Source: Deltaproteobacteria bacterium (lineage in GTDB: Bacteria > Desulfobacterota > Syntrophia > Syntrophales > UBA5619). Taken from it: a stretch of 14,949 bases of DNA. The translations under genes and the position numbers were made by a program. Each line of letters starts with the position of its first letter. The stretch's first letter is position 1. The stretch lies in contig JAPLJY010000032.1 of the NCBI GenBank assembly GCA_026388345.1, forward strand, positions 1-14,949, written 5' to 3'. A model generated the notes under the pieces. The model did not search any database, was not told where the DNA came from, and saw nothing but the letters and a program-made list of their open reading frames with translations. Below, one piece after another: positions 1 through 7,906 of this stretch.

Positions 1-984
1 ACGGTCGTCGTCGATCAGGAACAGACGGACCTGAGCCGCGATTTCATCCGCCGCCTCGGCGCCTCCCCCTATTTCCGGATCACCGCCAACCTCCCCGACA
101 CCCGGGCCGTCACGGAGGCGCTTGATCACGGCCGGGCGACGCTGGCCGTGATCATCCCCGCCGGCTGGACCGCCGACCTCCGGGCGGACCGGGAAACCGC
201 CGTCCAGATCCTGCTTGACGGGAGCGATCCGAATTTCGCCGGGATCTCCCGATCCTACATCACTGCCTTCATCGAGGGCTACAACCGGAAGCTCCTCGCC
301 GATTACCTCGACCGGCAGGGGATGGAGAAGATCCGGCCGCCCGTCGAGGGGCGGATCCGGGTCTGGTTCAACGAGGACCTGGAGAGCCGGAACTTCATCG
401 TCCCGGGGATCATCGCGATCATCATCATGATCGTCGGGGCGATGCTGACCTCGCTCGTGATCGCCCGGGAGTACGAGAACGGCACGATGGAGACGATCCG
501 GTCGCTCCCCGTCCGGGCGGAGGAATTTCTCATCGGCAAGGCGATCCCCTATTTCCTGATCGCGCTGATCGATGTCCTTGTTTCCGTCCTGATGGGGCAG
601 ATTCTCTTCGGCGTCGTGATGAAGGCGGGGTTCTGGCTGATGATCCTCGCCTCCTCGCTCTATATCCTGGTCGCGCTGACGCTCGGCCTTCTCATCTCGT
701 CGGTCACGAAGTCCCAGATGGTGGCAAACCAGATGGCCGTGCTGATCACCTACCTCCCGTCGCTCCTGCTGTCGAACTTCGTCTTTCCGATCATCAACAT
801 GCCGACGGCCCTCCAGATCATCACCTATGCAGTCCCGGCAACCTACTACATCGATCTCCTCTCCGGGATCTACCTCCGGAATCTTGGATTCGCCCACCTC
901 TGGCCCGACCTGCTGATCCTGACGGGGATGTTTGCACTCCTCGCGGTGCTGAACGTCATCATGCTGAAACGGGAGGGACTATGA
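1..984 (+). CDS. ABC-2 type exporter permease, N-terminus missing
   Basis: Inner-membrane permease of an ABC exporter of the YbhS/YbhR/YhhJ kind, which move drugs or lipids outward with a separate ATPase. The frame is open from base 1, so the gene starts before the window; aligned with its paralogue at 981-2102 about 50 residues are missing (N-terminus and first membrane helix). Residues 1-130 of the visible part form the extracytoplasmic domain. NFIVPG begins the membrane core, followed by REYENGTMETIRSLP at about residue 156, the ABC-2 coupling motif, then about five hydrophobic helices. It ends in ATGA, the stop overlapping the start of the next permease by 4 bp, so the pair is translationally coupled and probably forms a heterodimer. 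The ATPase and a HlyD-type adaptor would be expected upstream. Substrate unknown. Confidence 0.9.
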   Translation, partial: TVVVDQEQTDLSRDFIRRLGASPYFRITANLPDTRAVTEALDHGRATLAVIIPAGWTADLRADRETAVQILLDGSDPNFAGISRSYITAFIEGYNRKLLADYLDRQGMEKIRPPVEGRIRVWFNEDLESRNFIVPGIIAIIIMIVGAMLTSLVIAREYENGTMETIRSLPVRAEEFLIGKAIPYFLIALIDVLVSVLMGQILFGVVMKAGFWLMILASSLYILVALTLGLLISSVTKSQMVANQMAVLITYLPSLLLSNFVFPIINMPTALQIITYAVPATYYIDLLSGIYLRNLGFAHLWPDLLILTGMFALLAVLNVIMLKREGL

Positions 985-2102
985 GCTGGCTAAGAATCCG
1001 GGAAATGGTCCGCAAGGAATTCATCCAGCTCTTCCGCGACCGGAAGAACCGTGTCGTCCTGGTGATGGCGCCGCTCATCCAGCTTCTGGTCTTCGGCTAC
1101 GTGGTCAACTATGACATCCGGGATATCCGCGTCGCGCTCATCGACCAGGCCCAGACCCGGGAGAGCCGGCTTCTGGCCGACGCCTTCACCGCGGGCCGGA
1201 TCTTCCGGATCACCCACCGGCCGGCGGATTCCCGCGGGATGGAGGAGCTCTTCCTTGCGGGGAAGGCCGACATCGGGATCCGCATCCCCCCCGACTTCAG
1301 CAGCCTCATCCGCCGGGGAGAGACGGCTGCCGTCCAGATTCTCGCCGACGGCAGCATGAGCAACATGGCCTCCGTCCGGATCTCCTACGCAGTGATGGTC
1401 ATTGACCGGGTGAACCAGGAGCTGCTCCGCGAACTTTACGGCCGCGACCTCAAATACGGGAAGATCGACGCCCGGATCCGGACCTGGTACAATCCGAACC
1501 TCGACAGCCAGAATTTCTTTGTCCCGGGGATCGTCGCCTTCGTCATCATGCTGATCTCGCTGCTCTTGACCTCGATTGCGATCATCAAGGAACGGGAGGC
1601 GGGGACGATGGAGCAGCTCATCGTGACGCCGCTCAAGCCGTTCGAGTTCATAATCGGCAAGACCATCCCCTATACGGTGATCGCGATCGGCCAGATGGTC
1701 TTCGTGATGCTGTTTGCGCTGTACTGGTTCGAGGTCCCGCTCGCGGGGAGCGTCCTCGCCCTCTTCTTCGCGACCTGCCTCTTTCTGCTGAGCACCCTGG
1801 GCATCGGGCTGTTCATCTCGACGGTGTCAAAGACGCAGCAGCAGGCGATGATGACCACCTTCTTCTTCATCCTCCCCTTCTTCATGCTCTCCGGCTTCGT
1901 TTTTCCGATCGCGAACATGCCCGAGGTCGTTCAGGGGTTGACATACTTGAACCCTTTGCGCTATTTTCTCATCATCATCCGCGGAATCTTTCTCAAGGGG
2001 GTGGGGCTGCACGTTCTCTGGCACCAGTACGCGGCGCTTGCCGTCATCGGCGTCCTCGTCTTTGCCGGGGCGGTCGGGCGTTTCCGGAAACGTCTGGATT
2101 AG
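981..2102 (+). CDS. ABC-2 type exporter permease, complete paralogue
   Basis: Second permease of the same exporter, 373 residues, the usual length for the family. It has one helix at about 25-43, a large extracytoplasmic domain (about 45-175), then FFVPG at 179-183 and helices to the C-terminus. The ABC-2 motif EREAGTMEQLIVTP starts at residue 204. It is clearly homologous to the gene before it (VDQEQT and IDQAQT, NFIVPG and NFFVPG, GTMET and GTMEQ). The ATG lies in the ATGA overlap and has GGGAGGG at 971-977, slightly close to the start. The TAG stop is at the very edge of the mobile-type element beginning at 2101, so the last codon context may have been altered by insertion. The normal-looking C-terminus (FRKRLD) argues that the protein is intact. 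Confidence 0.93.
   Translation: MSWLRIREMVRKEFIQLFRDRKNRVVLVMAPLIQLLVFGYVVNYDIRDIRVALIDQAQTRESRLLADAFTAGRIFRITHRPADSRGMEELFLAGKADIGIRIPPDFSSLIRRGETAAVQILADGSMSNMASVRISYAVMVIDRVNQELLRELYGRDLKYGKIDARIRTWYNPNLDSQNFFVPGIVAFVIMLISLLLTSIAIIKEREAGTMEQLIVTPLKPFEFIIGKTIPYTVIAIGQMVFVMLFALYWFEVPLAGSVLALFFATCLFLLSTLGIGLFISTVSKTQQQAMMTTFFFILPFFMLSGFVFPIANMPEVVQGLTYLNPLRYFLIIIRGIFLKGVGLHVLWHQYAALAVIGVLVFAGAVGRFRKRLD
2090..2100. repeat. Left copy of 11-bp direct repeat flanking the element
   Basis: ACGTCTGGATT here is repeated exactly at 2273-2283, on either side of the inverted-repeat element. This is what a target-site duplication would look like. The left copy encodes the last residues of the permease (RLD). 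Confidence 0.6.
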
Positions 2103-2272
2103 CAGAGTGTTGAAAAACACTCCGTTGGACGGGTTGTTCAAAAATGCTCAGATGCAGGGCGCGTAAAAAAACCGAAGAGCAAGGCGTATATAGAAATACG
2201 TCGAGTGATGAGGTTTGCAGAGCAACGCAGCAGATGAGCGTTTTTCAACAGCCTGTTAGCAGGCCGTTGAAT
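2101..2272. mobile_element. MITE-like palindromic element
   Basis: Non-coding, about 170 bp. The ends are imperfect terminal inverted repeats: 2101-2118 against 2240-2257 match at 15 of 18 positions, including an exact 11-bp core TGTTGAAAAAC / GTTTTTCAACA. Nested inside, 2135-2155 pairs with 2230-2250 at 17 of 21 positions, and CGTAT (2185-2189) pairs with ATACG (2196-2200) near the centre. The left tip also folds alone as GAGTGTT-GAAA-AACACTC (2105-2122), and GCCTG-TTAG-CAGGC folds at 2251-2264. After the right terminal repeat, AGCAGGCCGTTGAA (2258-2271) resembles the left end again (11 of 14), as if a second copy had begun. The whole unit is bounded by an 11-bp direct repeat. No transposase is encoded, so it would have to move in trans. 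The left hairpin may end transcription of the permease operon, but it has no T-tract. Confidence 0.6.
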
Positions 2273-2283
2273 ACGTCTGGATT
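2273..2283. repeat. Right copy of 11-bp direct repeat flanking the element
   Basis: ACGTCTGGATT, identical to 2090-2100. It lies 16 bp before the ATG of the next gene and runs into its ribosome binding site (GGGGAA, 2284-2289). Confidence 0.6.
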
Positions 2284-2298
2284 GGGGAAACAAAGATC

Positions 2299-3300
2299 AT
2301 GTTGAAAGTGGTGGAAAACGAACCGGCCATCCGCAGGCATCAGCGACAGTTCACCCGCGGTTTCAAGCCCCTGACCGATGAGGTGATCCCCGTAGAGCTC
2401 GGCCACTTGGGGGCGAGCGTCCGGGCGAAGGTCGCCTGGTCGGAACGGCTGGGGATCTGGTTCTTCTCCCGGAAGATTGCGGACCACCGCTACTGGCACG
2501 CCTTCGGTATCGGCCGTCCCGAGAGCGGCACCCGCATCCCGATCACCTGCGAGATCAACTTTCCCCTCTGCGGCATCGACCGGCGGACCGGCGGCGCCTT
2601 CGCCGAGGACGGCGCCGGGCGGGTCTTCGTCGTTCACCGGGGGAAATTGGGCGGAGGGCGCAAGGGGGTCGGAAAAGGGCTCTTCGAAAACCATTATCGG
2701 GGGGTCTGGGAGGTGATGGATGACGGCGGCGAGGAGACCCCCATTGCCGTCATCGGGGCTCTGAACTCGCCGCGCTTTGCCCGGCAGATCGCCCTGTTCG
2801 TCCGGAAGATCGCCCGGATCAAGGAGACGGCCGCCTCCCGTTCCGCACAGGCGGAGCTGAGATTCGACGAACTGTCCCTGCGCGAGGATTTGATCGGCGC
2901 CCGCTGCCGCGAACAGGAACGGGAGACCGGCGCCGAATGCGACCACAGCCTGATCGTCCGCGACCTCGCCGAGGCGCTCCGGGGACGGAATCTCCGGACG
3001 GGAAACGACGGCTGCCGCGACCTGCTGGCGATGAACCGGGAAGGCCGCATCCGGGCGGTCTTTCAGGTCCTGACGGAAATGGCCTTGGCCGGAATCCACG
3101 CAGGGGCGACACAGCTTCTGCTGAACGGCTTGGGTCTGCCCGGGGATCCCCTGCTCCTCCTCGCCCTCCCCCGCGCGCCGGAAGAGACCCTCCGTGAGAA
3201 ACTGAAACGGCTGAACATCGACCTGCTGATCTACGGCTGGGAGGGCGACCGGGCGGTCTTCCCGGGGCTCGCCGACTTGCTTCCCCGGATCGCGACCTGA
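2299..3300 (+). CDS. Unnamed protein: SRA-like N-terminus, degenerate PD-(D/E)XK-like C-terminus
   Basis: 333 residues, no signal peptide or membrane helix, so cytoplasmic. ATG with GGGGAA nine bases upstream. I do not recognise a named family. Residues about 50-175 (WFFSRKIADHRYWHAFG, EINFPL, then VVHRGKLGGGRKGVGK at 111-126, ending FVRKIARIK) resemble the ScoMcrA-like SRA module found in modification-dependent endonucleases; this is from memory of the pattern and is tentative. Residues about 235-325 follow the order of a PD-(D/E)XK nuclease domain: RDLLA with Asp241, then FQVLT at 255-259 where active members have an E-x-K, then TQLLL at 271-275 and a C-terminal NIDLLIYGW. Gln256 and Leu258 replace the catalytic Glu and Lys, so cleavage activity is doubtful. 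A DNA-binding or sensing role is possible. GC-rich and native in composition. Confidence 0.85.
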   Translation: MLKVVENEPAIRRHQRQFTRGFKPLTDEVIPVELGHLGASVRAKVAWSERLGIWFFSRKIADHRYWHAFGIGRPESGTRIPITCEINFPLCGIDRRTGGAFAEDGAGRVFVVHRGKLGGGRKGVGKGLFENHYRGVWEVMDDGGEETPIAVIGALNSPRFARQIALFVRKIARIKETAASRSAQAELRFDELSLREDLIGARCREQERETGAECDHSLIVRDLAEALRGRNLRTGNDGCRDLLAMNREGRIRAVFQVLTEMALAGIHAGATQLLLNGLGLPGDPLLLLALPRAPEETLREKLKRLNIDLLIYGWEGDRAVFPGLADLLPRIAT

Positions 3301-3386
3301 TTCTTCAGCGGATTCGGAAACAGCTCCTCCAACCGGGGTTCAGGTAAGCTATTATTTTAAAAAGATTATTCCGTTGATAAAATCTC

Positions 3387-3416
3387 CTTGACATACAAGA
3401 CTCCCTCTCTTATTCT
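3387..3416 (+). promoter_or_regulatory. Sigma-70-type promoter of the aldolase gene, twin of 7907-7936
   Basis: TTGACA (3388-3393, perfect -35), a 17-bp spacer, then TATTCT (3411-3416, 4 of 6 to consensus). The -35 sits in the 15-mer CTTGACATACAAGAC (3387-3401), repeated exactly at 7907-7921 with the same spacing to its own -10. CTTG-N5-CAAG is a short inverted repeat over the -35, a possible operator half-site pair. The expected leader is about 140 nt. The surrounding 3340-3470 is AT-rich compared with the genes on either side. Confidence 0.7.
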
Positions 3417-3564
3417 CACCTTACATAAAATATAATTCTTATCAGTCAGTTATCAATTCAGTATCGGTTTGGTTTAAGTTGCGGGGGATGGCGCAGGTAC
3501 TTTCCCGTTCACTACCGCCCCTATGTTGACGACAGCAAATTCTGATCGAGGAGGAGTGGAGAAA

Positions 3565-4350
3565 ATGAGGATCAACACTACGAAACGTCTTCTGCAAGCG
3601 GGGAAACCTGCCATCGGAACCTGGCTGAACCTTCCCTGCGTCAATTCGGCGGAGGTGATGGCCCACGCCGGATGGGACTGGGTCACCGTGGACGCCGAGC
3701 ATGGTCCCATGACGATCGAGATGATGAACAACATGTTCACGGCCATCGGAACCACCCAGGCCATGCCCTTGTGCAGGATCCCGGAAAACGATCCCGTCTG
3801 GATCAAACAGATTCTGGACGCCGGGGCCATGGGCATCGTGGTCCCGATGGTGTGCTCCGCCGAAGAGGCGGCGAACGCTGTGAAGTACGCCAAGTACGCC
3901 CCGGAGGGCATCCGCAGCGCCGGCGGCGGCCGGTGGCGCTTCTGGGCCGGTGACGACTATCCCATGCATGCCAACGACGAAATCCTCGTGGTGATCATGA
4001 TCGAGCACATCGATGCCGTGAATCGGGTCGAAGAGATCCTCTCGGTGCCGGGCGTGGATGCCTGTTTCATCGGCCCCAACGATCTGGCCTGGTCCATGGG
4101 CCTGGGCAAAGGACTGGGCGCCAAGGACCCCTCCCACGGCGAGGCGATCAACAAGGTTCTGGCGGGGGCCAGGAAGGCAGGCGTACCCGCAGGCATCCAC
4201 TGCCGGAGCGTCGAAGAGGTGTGGAAGAGGGCGGAGCAGGGATTCCAGTTCCTGGCCTGCACCAGCGACTGGAACTTTATGTTTGGCGCCGCAACGCAGG
4301 GCGTCAAACAGATCAGGGAGAAGATCGGCAGGCCCGATATAGGCAAGTGA
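3565..4350 (+). CDS. HpcH/HpaI family class II pyruvate aldolase
   Basis: Members cleave 2-keto-3-deoxy acids (sugar acids or the aromatic-derived 4-hydroxy-2-ketoheptanedioate) to pyruvate and an aldehyde, using a divalent metal, in the cytoplasm. It has 261 residues, typical of the family. Visible active-site elements are VDAEHGP with His46, PLCRIPEND with Arg71, the metal ligand Glu147 in MIEHID, and Asp173 in FIGPNDLAWSMG; VVPMV at 92-96 is also conserved. The ATG at 3565 is preferred over the in-frame ATG at 3523 because GAGGAGG (3549-3555) lies nine bases before it and homology starts there. Transcribed from the promoter at 3387-3416. The neighbours (dehydrogenase, MFS carrier, enoyl-CoA hydratase) fit catabolism of a carboxylic or sugar acid. 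The exact substrate cannot be told from sequence. Confidence 0.93.
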   Translation: MRINTTKRLLQAGKPAIGTWLNLPCVNSAEVMAHAGWDWVTVDAEHGPMTIEMMNNMFTAIGTTQAMPLCRIPENDPVWIKQILDAGAMGIVVPMVCSAEEAANAVKYAKYAPEGIRSAGGGRWRFWAGDDYPMHANDEILVVIMIEHIDAVNRVEEILSVPGVDACFIGPNDLAWSMGLGKGLGAKDPSHGEAINKVLAGARKAGVPAGIHCRSVEEVWKRAEQGFQFLACTSDWNFMFGAATQGVKQIREKIGRPDIGK

Positions 4351-4351
4351 T

Positions 4352-4366
4352 ACCCCACCCTGGGGT
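4352..4366 (+). terminator. Small GC hairpin after the aldolase gene
   Basis: ACCCCA-CCC-TGGGGT, a perfect 6-bp stem with a 3-nt loop one base after the aldolase stop. It is followed by GTTCCG rather than a run of T, so it could weaken read-through or stabilise the mRNA end but is not a convincing intrinsic terminator. Confidence 0.3.
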
Positions 4367-4437
4367 GTTCCGTCGGGAAACCAGACGCTTATCGGAGAAG
4401 GCAAACATCAACCCGTTAAAATGAGGAGGGATTGCCC

Positions 4438-5346
4438 ATGAGATTGTTGACTCGTTCTGATTTTGATGGCTTGGTATGCGCCGTGCTGCTCAAGGAAGCA
4501 GGTGTGATTGATTCTTATAAATTCGTTCACCCCAAAGATGTACAGGACGGCAAGGTCGAGGCTACGGAAAACGACGTCCTCGCCAATATACCCTTCATTC
4601 CGGGATGCGGATTGTGGTTCGACCACCATCTGAGTGAGGAAGAGCGGAAGGCCTTTCCCCATGCCTTCAAGGGGGAAAGCCGCCGGGAAAAGAGCGCGGC
4701 GCGGATCATTTATGATTACTACGGAGGTGCGGACAAATATCCCCGTTTTACCGAAATGATGACAGCCGTTGATAAGTCCGACTCCGGCGACCTCACTCTC
4801 GATGAAATACTGAAACCGACAGATTGGATACTGCTCTCGTTTGTTATGGATCCGCGAACAAGCCTGGGACGCTACAAGGATTATCGCATCAGCAATTATC
4901 AATTGATGGAGAATCTGATGGATCAGTGCCGTACCATGGCCATTGATGAAATCCTGGCACTCCCCGATGTAAAGGAAAGGGTAAACCGTTATTATGAACA
5001 GGAAGCGGTCTATAAGAGTATGCTCTTGCAGCATTCATATCTTGACGGACATGTGCTGGTGATCGATCTGCGGAGTGTTGATGATATCGCCACCGGCAAC
5101 CGCTTTGTCGAATATTGTCTCTTTCCGCAGGCGCGCACCTCTATCAGGATCATGTTGGGGTTGAAAAAACAGAATACGGTCTTCGCGGTCGGCCACAGTA
5201 TCATAAACCGTTCATCGCAGGCCAATATCGGCTTGCTGATGCTGAAGTACAACGGCGGCGGACATTTTCAGGTCGGGACTTGCCAGGTGGAAAACGACCG
5301 GGCTCAAGCGGCGCTGAAAGAGTTGCTGGAAGCCTTGAACCGGTAA
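4438..5346 (+). CDS. DHH family phosphoesterase (exopolyphosphatase-like)
   Basis: 302 residues, cytoplasmic. DHH phosphoesterases hydrolyse phosphodiester or phosphoanhydride bonds (RecJ, nanoRNase/pAp phosphatase NrnA, GdpP, PPX1) with two Mn ions. Here SDFDG gives Asp8 and Asp10, WFDHH places the DHH triad at 62-64, VDKSDSGD supplies a further acidic metal-binding stretch, and the C-terminal DHHA1 domain ends with GGGHFQVG (GGGH at 273-276), the substrate-binding signature. The two-domain arrangement and length suit a small nucleotide or oligonucleotide phosphatase rather than RecJ. Start: ATG 4438 with GAGGAGGG (4423-4430) seven bases upstream; the in-frame TTG at 4432 is too close to that site. 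It has less G/C in third positions than the genes around it and no obvious pathway link to them, so it may be a passenger in the cluster. Confidence 0.9.
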   Translation: MRLLTRSDFDGLVCAVLLKEAGVIDSYKFVHPKDVQDGKVEATENDVLANIPFIPGCGLWFDHHLSEEERKAFPHAFKGESRREKSAARIIYDYYGGADKYPRFTEMMTAVDKSDSGDLTLDEILKPTDWILLSFVMDPRTSLGRYKDYRISNYQLMENLMDQCRTMAIDEILALPDVKERVNRYYEQEAVYKSMLLQHSYLDGHVLVIDLRSVDDIATGNRFVEYCLFPQARTSIRIMLGLKKQNTVFAVGHSIINRSSQANIGLLMLKYNGGGHFQVGTCQVENDRAQAALKELLEALNR

Positions 5347-5481
5347 ACGGCATTGAACCCCGCCGTATATCTTCGCAGGGCCATCCCCGAAGAATGACCG
5401 TACGGAATGGTTCCATTGGACTGAGCTGTTGTTTTTCCCCGTTCAGCATCATTTTGCATCCCTTATATAGAAATCATAAAC

Positions 5482-6507
5482 ATGAAGTCCGTCGTCTACC
5501 GTAAAGAAAGGGGGTTGGTCGTCGAGGAGGTTCCCGTTCCCGAACCCGGGAAAGACGCCGTCCTGGTCAAGGTGTCGAACACCGGGTTCTGCGGGTCGGA
5601 TCACTCCCTGATCGAAAGCGGCCTGCTGGCCGACGGGACGATCCTCGGACATGAGGCGAGCGGTATCGTGGCGGGACGGGGCAAGGCGGTCAGCGGCCCC
5701 CAGGAGGGATCGAGGGTGATGATCCGGCCCACCTTTTGCGGGAAATGCCGCGATTGCCGGATGGGGAAACCCCATCTCTGCGACGTGCAGCGACGGACGA
5801 TCGGCATCGGGGATCTGCCCGGGGCCTTCGCCGAATATGTGAAGGTCTATCCGCAGATGCTCATTCCGATTCCCGAAGGGGTCGATTCCCGAAACGCGGC
5901 CCTGGCCGAAACATTTGCGGCGGCCCTGCATGGGATCGGATCTTCGGGAAACCAGGGCGGATCCGTGCTCGTGATGGGCGGGGGCCCTATCGGATTGGCT
6001 GCGGTCAAATGTTTAAGTCTCCTTGGATTCTCACCCATTGCCCTGTCCGAACCCCTGAAGGAAAAGAGGGCCCTTGGAAAGCGGTTCGGGGCCGACCATC
6101 TCCTCGATCCCCTCACCGGGGATCTGCGGCAGAAGACCCGGGAATGGACCCAAGGGATCGGTTTTGAGACGATCCTGGAGTGCTCCGGGGCAGCCGGAAA
6201 TGTTCCTCTGGCCTTTGAACTGGCGGCCAAAAGCGGCGCCGTCTGCCTGATCAGCATCCTCTTCAGGGGCATCTCCCTGGATCTGCCGATGGTCATGAAT
6301 TTCAAAGAACTCCGTTTTACCGGAGCCTATTCAAACACGCACGAGGAGAATATTCAGTGCATCGAATGGATGGCCGGGGGAAAGATCGACGCCCGGCCGC
6401 TCATCTCGGACCTGATTTCCCTGGAACAGTTGCCCCAAGTATACAAGGAGCGCATACATCCGGGCAAAGCCGTGAAGGTGATGCTGCAGATCGGGGAAGA
6501 ATTTTAA
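5482..6507 (+). CDS. Zinc-dependent medium-chain alcohol dehydrogenase
   Basis: 341 residues, MDR superfamily in the sorbitol/threonine/2,3-butanediol dehydrogenase style; oxidises a secondary or sugar alcohol with NAD(P). Catalytic zinc ligands are Cys37 (GFCGSD) with His57-Glu58 (LGHEASG). The structural zinc site is complete: Cys86, Cys89, Cys92 and Cys100. The Rossmann dinucleotide motif GGGPIG is at 166-171. The start has no good Shine-Dalgarno (upstream is TAGAAATCATAAAC), so initiation may be weak or the gene may have its own mRNA start in the 135-bp gap before it, where I see no convincing -35/-10 pair. The MFS gene follows after 18 bp, so those two form an operon. It probably supplies the oxidation step of the pathway; substrate unknown. 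Confidence 0.93.
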   Translation: MKSVVYRKERGLVVEEVPVPEPGKDAVLVKVSNTGFCGSDHSLIESGLLADGTILGHEASGIVAGRGKAVSGPQEGSRVMIRPTFCGKCRDCRMGKPHLCDVQRRTIGIGDLPGAFAEYVKVYPQMLIPIPEGVDSRNAALAETFAAALHGIGSSGNQGGSVLVMGGGPIGLAAVKCLSLLGFSPIALSEPLKEKRALGKRFGADHLLDPLTGDLRQKTREWTQGIGFETILECSGAAGNVPLAFELAAKSGAVCLISILFRGISLDLPMVMNFKELRFTGAYSNTHEENIQCIEWMAGGKIDARPLISDLISLEQLPQVYKERIHPGKAVKVMLQIGEEF

Positions 6508-6525
6508 CCGCAAGGAGATTTTGTC

Positions 6526-7854
6526 ATGGACAAGCACCCTCCCGAAGGCTACCTTTTTTCCAAGGCCTACACGTCCTATGTGTTCCTCCTGCTTTGGCTG
6601 CTCTATTTCTTCGACTACGTCGACCGGATGGTGGTCGTTTCCCTCTTTCCCTTTCTGAGATCGGACTGGGGGCTGACCGATGCCCAATGCGGGGCCATGG
6701 TTTCCGCCGTGTACTGGGCCATCATCCTCTTTTCCTTCCCCGCTTCCATCGTGATCGACCGCTGGAGCCGCAGAAAGACCATCGGCATCATGGCCGTATT
6801 GTGGAGCCTGGCCACGGCCGCCTGCGCCGTCACCAGAAATTTCGGCCAGCTCTTTGCGGCCCGGACCGCCATCGGGATCGGGGAAGCCGGCTATGCCCCC
6901 GGCGGAACTGCGATGATTTCCGCACTCTATCCCGAAAAAAGGCGGGCCTTCATGGTGGGGATCTGGAATGCATCCATCCCCATCGGCATGGCCGCAGGCA
7001 TCCTCATCGGCGGGTATATCGCCTCCCGCTGGGGATGGCGTCACGCCTTCGGGATCGTCGCACTGCCCGGTCTGATCATCGCCCTGCTGTTTTTTTTCGT
7101 AAGGGACTACAGAACCGTAGGCCTGGAAAAGAGGGTTGACCGTGACGAGGCGGGTTTAAGGGGACACCTTGCGGCAAGGTGTCCCCCCAATTCCACGAAG
7201 AAGATGACGAAAATGGACATCGTCCGCACTTTTTTGCGGACCCCGTCCCTGCTCTTGACCTACCTCGGATTCGCCGGAATGATGTTCACCTCCATATCGA
7301 TGGCCTCTTTCCTGCCCACCTATTTCCACAGGGTCCAGGGGTTACCCATAGGAAAGGCCTCTCTTCTGACGAGCGGGATCATGCTGACCAGCATCATCGG
7401 CTCGCCCCTGGGCGGCTGGATTTCGGACTGGTGGATGACGAAGAGGATTCAGGCCCGCTTGCTGGTCCCCTGCATCTTCGCACTTTTGACGGCGGCTCTG
7501 TTTTTGGGAGGGCTTCACTTTTTCTCCGGCGGGTTTGTCCAATACGGGATTCTTCTTTTCGCAGGGATGGCATCCATCGCCTGGGCCTCATCGGCCATCG
7601 CCGTTACCCAGGACGTCGTCCATCCGGGTTTGAGGGCGGTTTCGTACGCCCTCTGCGTGATTACCCAGAATGTGCTGGGCAGCTCTCTGGGCCCCATTGT
7701 GACGGGCGCCTTCTCCGACCGGTTCGGGATCCTCACGGCCTTGAAAATCGCGAGCTGCACGGCCCTGATCTCCGCTGTGCTGTTTTACATCGGCTCACGG
7801 TTTTATAAAAGGGACCTGGATAAAGTGGAAAGGGTGGCCCTGACCGCTGAATAA
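6526..7854 (+). CDS. MFS transporter with palindromic insertion in the central loop
   Basis: 442 residues with about 12 membrane helices. Features of the family are motif A in the loop after helix 2 (DRWSRRKTIG, Asp78-Arg79 to Lys84) and GIGEAGYAPGG at 117 onward in helix 4, a pattern shared by spinster-like and anion:cation symporter carriers. Importers of this type commonly take up organic or sugar acids by proton symport, which suits the neighbouring aldolase and dehydrogenase. AAGGAG (6512-6517) eight bases before ATG fixes the start. The cytoplasmic loop between helices 6 and 7 contains a perfect 27-bp palindrome (7160-7186) read in frame as roughly residues 212-221, within AGLRGHLAARCPPN. 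This segment is unlike the flanking loop and looks inserted. The reading frame stays open, so the protein is probably still functional. Confidence 0.93.
   Translation: MDKHPPEGYLFSKAYTSYVFLLLWLLYFFDYVDRMVVVSLFPFLRSDWGLTDAQCGAMVSAVYWAIILFSFPASIVIDRWSRRKTIGIMAVLWSLATAACAVTRNFGQLFAARTAIGIGEAGYAPGGTAMISALYPEKRRAFMVGIWNASIPIGMAAGILIGGYIASRWGWRHAFGIVALPGLIIALLFFFVRDYRTVGLEKRVDRDEAGLRGHLAARCPPNSTKKMTKMDIVRTFLRTPSLLLTYLGFAGMMFTSISMASFLPTYFHRVQGLPIGKASLLTSGIMLTSIIGSPLGGWISDWWMTKRIQARLLVPCIFALLTAALFLGGLHFFSGGFVQYGILLFAGMASIAWASSAIAVTQDVVHPGLRAVSYALCVITQNVLGSSLGPIVTGAFSDRFGILTALKIASCTALISAVLFYIGSRFYKRDLDKVERVALTAE
7160..7186. repeat. Perfect 27-bp palindrome inside the MFS gene
   Basis: GGGGACACCTTGC, a central G, then GCAAGGTGTCCCC: 13 paired positions with no mismatch. 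It lies at the boundary of the two six-helix halves of the carrier. It keeps the frame and would form a very stable hairpin in the mRNA. It looks like a mobile palindromic (REP-type) repeat rather than coding sequence under protein selection. Confidence 0.85.
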
Positions 7855-7906
7855 CGGTTCAAACGGCCCGACCCTGAATATTTCTTCCCAGACAATAAAG
7901 TGATTT

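Noticed and set aside
2245..3099. Long open frame on the - strand, 284 codons
   Set aside because: It lies opposite the 2299-3300 gene, is rich in Pro, Gly and Asp from GC-biased codons, and shows no domain pattern. It is a shadow of high GC.
3442..4404. Long open frame on the - strand, 320 codons
   Set aside because: It is antisense to the aldolase gene, whose active-site residues are all in place on the + strand. Composition is His/Asp/Gly-rich with no recognisable motif.
5441..5469. Promoter before the alcohol dehydrogenase (TATATA at 5464-5469)
   Set aside because: The sequence at -35 distance (GTTCAG/TTCAGC) does not resemble TTGACA.
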